Under the pieces are notes generated by a model. It did no database searches. It saw only the letters and a program-made list of their open reading frames with translations, and was not told where the DNA came from. A program made the translations under genes and the position numbers. A stretch of DNA of 5,492 bases from an uncultured Erysipelotrichaceae bacterium (GTDB lineage Bacteria > Bacillota_I > Bacilli_A > Erysipelotrichales > Erysipelotrichaceae): NCBI GenBank assembly GCA_946621045.1, contig CAMOOA010000088.1, forward strand, positions 1 through 5,492, read 5' to 3'. Shown one piece after another: positions 1-5,061 of this stretch (within the stretch, counting starts at the first letter, position 1; the number at the start of each line of letters is the position of its first letter).

Positions 1-847
1 TATTGAATCCTGCAGTACGCGGCGTGACTGCCGCAAACAGGGAATACCAGATCCGGTCTGTCATCCGGAGATTGTGAAATTCCACAAGCCAGAAATACAC
101 AAACGTCATGACAAGCAGCACTGCGGTCGTATAAAGAATGATCTTTGTCTGAAGCCGCAGCCTGCGCCATCGGAACCGGTTATCCAGAAGATCCCGCCAG
201 GTAAGAAAGCCGATGCCGCCGCATACGATCAGCATCATGATGACGCTGAGTACCCAGTGATTGTGCTGCAGGGAACTGAGCGAGGAATACGGACCGCGAA
301 TTCCCATCAGATCAAACCCGGCATTACAGAAGGCAGATATGGAATGAAACAGCGCATAGCCCAGTCCTTTTGCCGTTCCGAATTCACGGATGAACGGAAG
401 TGCAAGCGCAACGGTTCCGAGTGCTTCAAGCAATGCAGTTCCACCGATGAAGAATGTTGTAAAGCGGATGATTCCGCCGATCTGCGGTGCGGATATCGCT
501 TCCTGCATAACCGTACGCTGATGAATTCCGATCTGTTTTCCGCTGAGTACGATCATGAATACACCGACGGTCACTACACCCAGGCCGCCGATCTGAATCA
601 GAATCAGAATGACCGTCCTTCCAAACAGCGACCAGTAGGTGGCGGTATCCCTTACGACCAGACCGGTTACACAGGCTGCGGAAGTCGATGTGAACAGCGC
701 ATCCAGAAACGGTGTCCTGACATGTGATACAGATGAGACCGGCAGCGAGAGCAGCAGTGCACCGGCCAGGATCAGCAGGATAAAACCGACGAGAATTACC
801 CGAAAGGATGTCATCTGATCCCTTAGAAAGATCCGCAGTCGCAGCAT
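1..847 (-). CDS. ktrB: KtrB/TrkH-family potassium uptake channel subunit (C-terminus off window)
   Basis: This is the membrane pore subunit of a Ktr/Trk potassium uptake system, which normally works with a cytoplasmic KtrA/TrkA RCK subunit; no partner lies in this window. I read 282 residues from the ATG at 847 and the frame stays open to the left edge, so roughly the last third of a typical 450-residue protein is missing. Three of the four expected pore-loop/filter segments are visible: TSTSAACVTGL (residues 53-63), HSISAFCNAGFDLM (168-181) and VTPRTAGFN (274-282). Hydrophobic segments lie near residues 16-38, 73-100, 130-152, 197-216 and 236-256. The first helix begins almost at the N-terminus, as in KtrB, without the extra leading helices of proteobacterial TrkH, so KtrB is the better name. 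AAAGGAG (854-860) sits 6 bases before the ATG and fixes the start. The gene is downstream of the lipoprotein gene but separated from it by a terminator, so it has its own promoter region. Family assignment is firm; the KtrB versus TrkH label is less so. Confidence 0.95.
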   Translation of the reverse strand, partial: MLRLRIFLRDQMTSFRVILVGFILLILAGALLLSLPVSSVSHVRTPFLDALFTSTSAACVTGLVVRDTATYWSLFGRTVILILIQIGGLGVVTVGVFMIVLSGKQIGIHQRTVMQEAISAPQIGGIIRFTTFFIGGTALLEALGTVALALPFIREFGTAKGLGYALFHSISAFCNAGFDLMGIRGPYSSLSSLQHNHWVLSVIMMLIVCGGIGFLTWRDLLDNRFRWRRLRLQTKIILYTTAVLLVMTFVYFWLVEFHNLRMTDRIWYSLFAAVTPRTAGFN

Positions 848-869
848 AGTTCTCTCCTTTGTCAATCAC

Positions 870-875
870 AGTGTA
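870..875 (-). promoter_or_regulatory. Candidate -10 box of ktrB
   Basis: On the minus strand TACACT matches TATAAT at 4 of 6 positions and lies about 22 bases upstream of the ATG. No recognisable TTGACA stands 16-18 bases further up; that space holds the TTAA repeats instead. This pattern is typical of promoters that need an activator. It is inferred from pattern only. Confidence 0.35.
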
Positions 876-885
876 AAAAGACCAG

Positions 886-934
886 CATTAAGATTGGATT
901 AATGTGGTTTCCCCGCACATTAAAATTCCGTTAA
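886..934. promoter_or_regulatory. TTAA repeat array with internal dyad, candidate operator of ktrB
   Basis: Four copies of a TTAA-containing hexamer (plus strand CATTAA 886, GATTAA 897, CATTAA 918, CGTTAA 929) are spaced 11, 21 and 11 bases apart, that is, on one face of the helix. On the minus strand each pair reads TTAAnn-N5-TTAATG, resembling the direct-repeat boxes of OmpR-family response regulators such as PhoB/PhoP. The promoter-proximal pair ends 10 bases before the candidate -10 box, which is where such an activator would sit. The middle also forms a perfect 8-9-8 inverted repeat, TTAATGTG...CACATTAA (899-923). The regulator is unknown; no regulator gene lies in the window. Confidence 0.45.
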
Positions 935-940
935 GACGTG

Positions 941-973
941 AAAAAACTCCGGCTCATGCATGAAACCGGAGTT
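941..973 (-). terminator. Rho-independent terminator of the lipoprotein gene
   Basis: Read on the minus strand, AACTCCGG (966-973) pairs perfectly with CCGGAGTT (945-952), and the RNA then ends in a run of U (the A run at 941-946 on the plus strand). The 13-base loop contains the palindrome TCATGCATGA. It begins 28 bases after the lipoprotein stop codon. The plus-strand side lacks a T run, so it acts in the minus direction only. Confidence 0.9.
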
Positions 974-1000
974 CTGTCTGAATGGTTCAGATTACTGTGA

Positions 1001-2155
1001 TTACTTTTTACGTGTGTATACGAACACAATCTTTGAATACTGCGCATCTGCACTGTCATCGGTATATTCCCGTGTCAGGGTATCCGCGCTCTTGTCATAG
1101 GTGACAACCAGATCAGCACCGGATGCGCCGGTGAAGGTATAGGTATCACCGTCATTGGTCCAGGTTCCGTCCGTTGTCGCAACGGTATCTCCTTCATAGA
1201 TATTCAGGGATCCGGTACCGTCTTCATTAAATGTGTAATAGCCCTTGTCGCCGAAGAGCGATGCATTTTCTTCCGGATTCATTTCTGCCGGTTCGCCGCC
1301 CGGTACCGTTGCGGTAACCCTGGTCAGTTCCCAGTCACCGACGACGGGACTGGCTTCTCCCGCTTCAGGAGCCTCTTCCGGTGTTACATAGTATTCAAGA
1401 TCAAATATTGCGTTTTCCACTTCGTCAACCGTACCGTCGGTTCCTGCATGGAACTTCGTGATATACAGGCTGAGTTCCGGATTCTCAGTGACAGTCTTGC
1501 CGCGGCTGATTACAGCGTAGTTGGTGCCGTTGACAACCTGGGTTCCCAGTACGGTGATCGGGTTCAGTGTGACGCCGAGGAGCTTTTCCGCAGCCGCCTC
1601 AAACGCGATCATTGTATCCTCACCTGCCAGCATGCCTGCCTTGCCGGTATCGGTTGCGGTCCAGCCGCCCAGTGCTGCGCCGTCCGCATTGTCCTTGGTA
1701 TGGATGTCTGCGACATCGATCTGCTTAATATTTACAAGCGAGATTTCACCGGCGGAGTTTTCATTGACGACAACGACATACCAGCCGTCAACCGGTTCTG
1801 CGGTTACGGTCGTACCTTTCGCAAGATATGCATGGTTGGTGCCGTTGACAACCTGTGTCGCAAGAATGGTAACCGGGGTATAGCCTACACCGACCAGACC
1901 TTCAAGCGCCTTTTCAAACCGTGCGACATCGTTATCTGCCATCATGGAGTTGTATTCTGTGTTTACCGTCCAGCCGCCGAGCAGCGCACCTGCATTCTCT
2001 GCGGTTTCTGTCGTTTCTGCGGTCGGTTCTGCAGTTGCTTCAGCAGTCGGCTCTGCGGTCGCTTCAGCCGGAGCCTCAGCCGGTTCTTCCTGCTGTTTCT
2101 GTCCGCATCCCGCCAGCATCATACCGGCGAGAACAGCCATCAGTAACTTTTTCAT
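1001..2155 (-). CDS. Lipoprotein with two tandem cystatin-like repeats and a lipocalin-like domain
   Basis: This predicted surface-anchored lipoprotein has 384 residues. A signal peptide MKKLLMAVLAGMMLAGC ends in the lipobox LAGC, so Cys17 should be lipidated after cleavage by signal peptidase II. Residues 18-56 are a low-complexity tether rich in Ala, Glu, Pro and Thr. Two homologous domains follow, about 60-150 and 163-256. Each opens with LGGWT, continues through a probable helix and reaches TQVVNGTN (100-107 and 205-212) before beta-strand-like segments. This order (Gly-Gly N-terminus, helix, QVVxG hairpin) matches type-1 cystatins (stefins), whose inhibitory loop is QVVAG. Residues 271-384 (VVGDWELTRV, a GTW motif near 330, alternating strands) look like a lipocalin-like beta-barrel. 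The ATG at 2155 is chosen because it begins the signal peptide and AGGAGG (2167-2172) lies 11 bases before it; an upstream in-frame ATG at 2215 would bury the signal. Papain-type protease inhibition is an inference from fold resemblance. No function is established, and the protein may simply bind something else. Confidence 0.88.
   Translation of the reverse strand: MKKLLMAVLAGMMLAGCGQKQQEEPAEAPAEATAEPTAEATAEPTAETTETAENAGALLGGWTVNTEYNSMMADNDVARFEKALEGLVGVGYTPVTILATQVVNGTNHAYLAKGTTVTAEPVDGWYVVVVNENSAGEISLVNIKQIDVADIHTKDNADGAALGGWTATDTGKAGMLAGEDTMIAFEAAAEKLLGVTLNPITVLGTQVVNGTNYAVISRGKTVTENPELSLYITKFHAGTDGTVDEVENAIFDLEYYVTPEEAPEAGEASPVVGDWELTRVTATVPGGEPAEMNPEENASLFGDKGYYTFNEDGTGSLNIYEGDTVATTDGTWTNDGDTYTFTGASGADLVVTYDKSADTLTREYTDDSADAQYSKIVFVYTRKK
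1391..1978 (-). repeat. Tandem duplication of an approximately 100-residue domain within the lipoprotein
   Basis: Domain 1 (about 1712-1978) and domain 2 (about 1391-1669) share LGGWT at their start, a single Phe in the helix (residues 80 and 185), L-x-GV, a Pro before the first strand, TQVVNGTN, then G-x-TVT. The two QVVNGTN segments are offset by 105 codons and are encoded by the same 21 bases (1520-1540 and 1835-1855), although the rest of the domains has diverged widely. The tandem arrangement is clear; the cystatin-like identity is my interpretation. Confidence 0.8.
1997..2068 (-). repeat. Octapeptide repeat (AEATAEPT) tether region
   Basis: Residues 30-53 of the lipoprotein read as three 8-residue units, AEATAEPT, AEATAEPT and a degenerate AETTETAE, corresponding to 24-base units with some third-base variation. 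It is an acidic, flexible, proline-containing spacer between the lipidated Cys17 and the first folded domain. Such tracts can change copy number by slippage. Confidence 0.75.
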
Positions 2156-2172
2156 TGTGCTTCTTTCCTCCT

Positions 2173-2193
2173 GTGACAGGAATCCCCTGTCAC
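2173..2193 (-). promoter_or_regulatory. Perfect hairpin in the lipoprotein mRNA leader
   Basis: On the minus strand GTGACAGG (2186-2193) pairs perfectly with CCTGTCAC (2173-2180) around a 5-base loop. The stem ends directly against the AGGAGG ribosome-binding site (2167-2172). If the -10 box at 2199-2204 is used, the stem sits within a few bases of the transcript 5' end, where it could protect the mRNA or influence translation. It could equally be a DNA operator. No U run follows, so it is not a terminator. Confidence 0.55.
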
Positions 2194-2198
2194 TACTG

Positions 2199-2204
2199 AA
2201 TATA
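2199..2204 (-). promoter_or_regulatory. Candidate -10 box of the lipoprotein gene
   Basis: TATATT on the minus strand matches TATAAT at 5 of 6 positions and lies about 43 bases before the lipoprotein ATG. The -35 position holds TGGAAT at 17-base spacing, a poor match, so strength is uncertain. If it is inactive, the lipoprotein would rely on read-through from the amylase gene. Confidence 0.4.
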
Positions 2205-2261
2205 CGTCTTTCCACTTCCTAATTCCACAATCTGCGGGCACATATTTTCCCACATTCTGCA

Positions 2262-2275
2262 GGGAAACGTTTTCA
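2262..2275. promoter_or_regulatory. cre-like site (CcpA/LacI-family operator candidate)
   Basis: The minus-strand 14-mer TGAAAACGTTTCCC fits the degenerate catabolite-response consensus TGWAARCGYTWNCW at 13 of 14 positions, failing only at the last base. It lies 18 bases past the amylase stop codon and about 58 bases upstream of the candidate lipoprotein -10 box. A role in carbohydrate-responsive control of the lipoprotein gene is plausible, but a single site outside a proven promoter may be chance. Confidence 0.35.
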
Positions 2276-2292
2276 TTGCCACCGCAGGCAGA

Positions 2293-3756
2293 TCAGCTTT
2301 TTGTATAGAAGCTGACCGACCCGCCGTTACAGCGGAAGACGCCGTATCCGTCCGCATCGATTGTTACCGGATCCGTCACATTTCCGGAACGGTCGGTCCA
2401 CGACTCTCCGGCGTGCGCAGTACCGACATACATATTCTTTTCACCGGCTTCATGATCCGAAAGGATTACCGCTGCGCCGGAGTTCTTATGGACGCTGTCG
2501 CCTTCATACGTCCAGCCGATCACATCCGCATCATCAAACCAGTCGTGCTTTTCTCCGTACAGGCAGTCCCTGCGCACTTCCAGCATCGCATCCAGAATAT
2601 CGCTGAACTTAAGCCCGTCCCGCGCTTCCAGTCCGTAGTAGTCGCCGTAGAAAATACACGGATATCCTTCCCTGCGAAGCAGGATCAATGCATATGCAAG
2701 CGGCACGAACCACGGCTCCACACAGCTTTCAAGAGCCTGTCCGGGCTGTGTATCATGGTTGTCCACGAACGTTACTGCGTGTAAAGGATCGATTCCGGTC
2801 AGTGTTCCGCTGAAAACCTGAGAGAGATCATAAAGTCCGCATGCATGTGAGATGTTCTGAAATGCATAGTGCAGCGGCACATCGAACAGCGACATGCATT
2901 CCCCGGTTTCATCCAGATAGTCCTTCAGTTTGTTTACATCGGTCTTCCAGTACTCACCCACAGCGAACAGTTCCTTTCCGCTGTACTGCCGAAGTTCCTT
3001 CAGCCAGGCCGGGAAGAATTCCCGGTCGATATGCTTGAGGGCATCCAGACGGAACCCGTCCTGTCCGACCGTATCGAGATACCACTTTCCCCATTCGGTC
3101 AGATGCTTCGTGACTTCCGGATTTCCGAAGTTGACGTCCAGTCCGAGAAGATAGTCATAGTTCCCGTTTTCATCATCCACTTCCTGACTCCATTCACTGC
3201 CGGCAAACTGGAACACCGCGTGTTCTCCGCTGCGCTCATCCTTATCGCTTCCCGTGAAATCCCGGTGGTCCCAGACAAAGCTGCTGTATTTTCCGTTTCT
3301 GCCGGGAAATGTAAACCGGCTCATTGAACGGATCTTCTTCTTTCCGTCGGCTAACGGTGTATTGCGGTCATGCGGATCATACTCGATTACCCGTACTGTC
3401 TCCAGCTCGTCGCCTTCAACCATCTGGTTGAGCACGATATCCGTATAGACATCGATTCCCGCCTTATGGCAGGCATCGACTGCCGCAAGATACTCCTCCT
3501 TTGTGCCGTATTTTGTCGCAACGCTTCCCTTCTGATTGAACTCTCCGAGATCATACAGATCGTATACTGCGTATCCGACCTCCTCATCGCCCTTCAGTCC
3601 TTTATATGCAGGCGGCAGCCAGAGTGCCGTAATTCCCTTTTCCGCGAGTTTCGGAGCCTCCTTCTTCAGCCGGTTCCACAGACCGCAGTGCGGCGGAAGA
3701 TACCATTCGAAGTACTGCATCATGACTCCGTTTTCTCTGTGTTTCTGTTCTGCCAT
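2293..3756 (-). CDS. amyA: Cytoplasmic alpha-amylase, GH13 subfamily 5-like
   Basis: This enzyme hydrolyses internal alpha-1,4 bonds of starch, glycogen or maltodextrins. It has 487 residues and no signal peptide, so it probably acts inside the cell on imported dextrins or stored glycogen. The start MMQYFEWYLP (12-21) and overall length match the E. coli AmyA and liquefying Bacillus enzymes. The catalytic barrel carries GFRLDALKH (234-242, nucleophile Asp238, Arg236), FAVGEYW (264-270, acid/base Glu268) and FVDNHD (330-335, His334 and stabilising Asp335), so the triad is complete. An extended B domain runs about 112-210, and an all-beta C domain about 405-487. Region I reads DIVLNQ (106-111): Gln111 replaces the usual His of DVVxNH. 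AAAGGAG (3764-3770) lies 7 bases before the ATG at 3756. The lipoprotein gene follows 137 bases downstream on the same strand with no terminator seen between. Upstream, the gene is divergent from ndpA. Family assignment is secure; the subfamily and exact substrate are inferred. Confidence 0.96.
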   Translation of the reverse strand: MAEQKHRENGVMMQYFEWYLPPHCGLWNRLKKEAPKLAEKGITALWLPPAYKGLKGDEEVGYAVYDLYDLGEFNQKGSVATKYGTKEEYLAAVDACHKAGIDVYTDIVLNQMVEGDELETVRVIEYDPHDRNTPLADGKKKIRSMSRFTFPGRNGKYSSFVWDHRDFTGSDKDERSGEHAVFQFAGSEWSQEVDDENGNYDYLLGLDVNFGNPEVTKHLTEWGKWYLDTVGQDGFRLDALKHIDREFFPAWLKELRQYSGKELFAVGEYWKTDVNKLKDYLDETGECMSLFDVPLHYAFQNISHACGLYDLSQVFSGTLTGIDPLHAVTFVDNHDTQPGQALESCVEPWFVPLAYALILLRREGYPCIFYGDYYGLEARDGLKFSDILDAMLEVRRDCLYGEKHDWFDDADVIGWTYEGDSVHKNSGAAVILSDHEAGEKNMYVGTAHAGESWTDRSGNVTDPVTIDADGYGVFRCNGGSVSFYTKS

Positions 3757-3919
3757 GTTTTTTCTCCTTTAGTTAGGAAGCGTACTGCATTTCCCGCGTT
3801 CCTGCAACTGCTTCACTCCGATTCGTCCCTGAAAGAGGCGCGCATTTCCTCCCTTGAACCATTCCGGGCAGTGTTTTAAAATCGACTCGCCTGATGAATG
3901 ACAGAGAGGAATAAACGTT
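3757..3919. other. Divergent intergenic region between amylase and ndpA
   Basis: This 163-base gap holds the clear plus-strand promoter of ndpA at its right end and the amylase ribosome-binding site at its left end. I see no convincing sigma-A promoter reading toward the amylase. The best pair, TTGCAG-N17-TACGCT, matches only 3 of 6 bases in each box. An amylase promoter may therefore be activator-dependent, non-sigma-A or inside the ndpA 5' end. No terminator-type hairpin was seen. Confidence 0.6.
3854..3882 (+). promoter_or_regulatory. Sigma-A type promoter of ndpA
   Basis: TTGAAC (3854-3859), a spacer of exactly 17 bases and TAAAAT (3877-3882) match the vegetative promoter consensus at 4 of 6 and 5 of 6 positions. 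Transcription would start near 3889, giving a leader of about 30 bases that contains the AGAGAGGA ribosome-binding site (3903-3910). Confidence 0.75.
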
Positions 3920-4957
3920 ATGGAAGATATGATGGACGAAATTGAAGAAGAACAGCCGCACGGGCTGGAACTGCAGTCGGCGATTCTTCATGTGCTGGAC
4001 GGAAGACGGCATCATATCTCTCTTTCCGAACAGACGCTCGATCTTGAGGAGCCGATGATTGAAAAATACGTAAAGCGCTACGTCAACCGCTGCCGGAAGG
4101 ATATGCGCTGTGCCCCTGCGCACTTTGCGGAAGACAGCGCATTTGAAACGGAACTGCGGCGCTATTTCCGTCAGGAAACAAGCCTTCCCGATTTCAGTGC
4201 GGAGGTTCTGAAACCGCTCATTCATTATTTTGAACATGAAGAAGCGCGTTCCTTTGAAGTGCTCTTTGCGGATTACCGCCTCGATGACGTTCCTTATCTT
4301 GCGGTCGTTCTGCTGGAGGAACAGGATACGCTCACCTGTATGACCAGCGCGGAAAACGGCAGAATTCTCAATACCGTCTGTTTCGGAAACACCGCACTGC
4401 CTGCGGTATCCCGTCCGGTCAGCTCCTTTGCGGTCATCAACACACTGACCGGGGATATTGACTGCGTGGATGTCACAAAATGGAATGACGGAACCTTCCT
4501 GATGATGGATCTGTTTCTGGACGCCAGAGCCGGGCTTTCCCGAAAGGAAGTCGTAGAGAATGTAAAAGTGATCACCTGTGAGGTGGCGGAGGAGTTCGAT
4601 GAAAATCCCACCCTCCTTCTCAGCAAGGTCAAGAACTACATCTCCGACACCGCAAAGGAAGGCATGCCGCTGCGGACCGAAACAATGGTCTCCGAACTGT
4701 TTGACACACAGCCGGAGATGAAGGAAGTGTTCCTGAAGAAGGCTGCCGAAAAAACGCTTCCGTCGGAGGTAGACCTGCCGCGCGCTGCCGTTTCGGCATC
4801 GATGAAGAAACAGAAGATCAAAACCGATACCGGAATTGAGATCACCTTCCCTGCCGAATACTTCCGGAGTCAGGAATTCATTGAATTTGTCAATCACAGT
4901 GACGGAACAATTACCATTGAAATCAAACAGATCAGCAAGATCACCAATAAGATGTGA
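3920..4957 (+). CDS. ndpA: NdpA/YejK-family nucleoid-associated protein
   Basis: This 345-residue protein resembles the 37-kDa nucleoid-associated family (E. coli YejK, about 335 residues), which is found with nucleoid DNA in the cytoplasm; its precise role is poorly known. Family features are the N-terminal LELQSAILHVLDG (16-28) followed by an acidic LSEQTLDLEEPMIEKYV stretch (34-50), the central hydrophobic strands around PYLAVVLLEE (124-133), and the C-terminal TDTGIEITFPAEY followed by FVNHSDGTITIEIKQI. There is no signal peptide or membrane helix. The ATG at 3920 lies 9 bases after AGAGAGGA; Met4 and Met5 are possible but less well spaced starts. The gene has its own promoter and a terminator abutting its stop, so it is a single-gene unit, divergent from the amylase. 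A 413-codon open frame on the opposite strand is a shadow. I recognise the family by overall pattern rather than by a catalytic motif. Confidence 0.88.
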   Translation: MEDMMDEIEEEQPHGLELQSAILHVLDGRRHHISLSEQTLDLEEPMIEKYVKRYVNRCRKDMRCAPAHFAEDSAFETELRRYFRQETSLPDFSAEVLKPLIHYFEHEEARSFEVLFADYRLDDVPYLAVVLLEEQDTLTCMTSAENGRILNTVCFGNTALPAVSRPVSSFAVINTLTGDIDCVDVTKWNDGTFLMMDLFLDARAGLSRKEVVENVKVITCEVAEEFDENPTLLLSKVKNYISDTAKEGMPLRTETMVSELFDTQPEMKEVFLKKAAEKTLPSEVDLPRAAVSASMKKQKIKTDTGIEITFPAEYFRSQEFIEFVNHSDGTITIEIKQISKITNKM

Positions 4958-4985
4958 ACGGAGGCATGTGCTTCCGTTTTCTTCT
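4957..4985 (+). terminator. Rho-independent terminator of ndpA
   Basis: AACGGAGGC (4957-4965) pairs with GCTTCCGTT (4970-4978) through nine pairs including one G-U wobble, with a 4-base loop ATGT, followed by a T-rich tail. The stem starts on the last base of the TGA stop codon, so the terminator is fused to the gene end. Confidence 0.9.
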
Positions 4986-5003
4986 GCCCTTCCGCATGCA
5001 AAC

Positions 5004-5036
5004 TGGTGCACCACTCCGAAAGAGCTGGATTATAAT
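5004..5036 (+). promoter_or_regulatory. Promoter of the GAF gene: TATAAT box with a palindrome at the -35 position
   Basis: A perfect TATAAT (5031-5036) lies 25 bases before the GAF ATG. The hexamer 17 bases upstream is GCACCA, a poor -35, but it is the right half of the 10-base palindrome TGGTGCACCA (5004-5013). A dimeric regulator could bind there. A second palindrome, AATAATTATT (5034-5043), overlaps the -10 box and the likely start point. The -10 call is strong; the operator role is inferred. Confidence 0.6.
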
Positions 5037-5061
5037 AATTATTTAAGGGGGAGTTTTATTC

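Noticed and set aside
74..727. A 217-codon plus-strand frame opposite ktrB
   Set aside because: Low-complexity polar translation without family features, antisense to a clear potassium channel gene.
426..869. A 147-codon minus-strand frame overlapping ktrB
   Set aside because: It is the wrong frame of ktrB. The ktrB frame gives transmembrane helices and selectivity-filter motifs; this one gives a polar, motif-free sequence.
2156..2215. A 20-residue N-terminal extension of the lipoprotein from the ATG at 2215
   Set aside because: It would place charged residues ahead of a textbook lipoprotein signal peptide and spans the candidate -10 box and leader hairpin. The ATG at 2155 has AGGAGG at a usable distance.
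1448..2222. Several plus-strand frames (92-232 codons) opposite the lipoprotein gene
   Set aside because: They are shadows of the repetitive Ala/Thr/Glu coding sequence, with no ribosome-binding sites or domains; a Cys-rich or Ser/Val-rich look is produced by antisense codons.
3775..3850. Tiny minus-strand reading frames (MRASFRDESE, MQYAS) ahead of the amylase as leader peptides
   Set aside because: Neither has a properly spaced ribosome-binding site and no attenuator-type hairpin follows, so they are probably chance.
3909..3922. A partial cre-like match around AAACGTT at the ndpA start codon
   Set aside because: Only about 10 of 14 consensus positions fit and the outer bases fail; too weak to call.
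3773..5014. A 413-codon open frame on the minus strand covering the whole ndpA gene
   Set aside because: Its translation is rich in Arg, Cys, His and Phe with no recognisable domain, it lacks a good ribosome-binding site, and ndpA on the other strand has a promoter, ribosome-binding site, family motifs and a terminator. The length comes from codon bias in ndpA.
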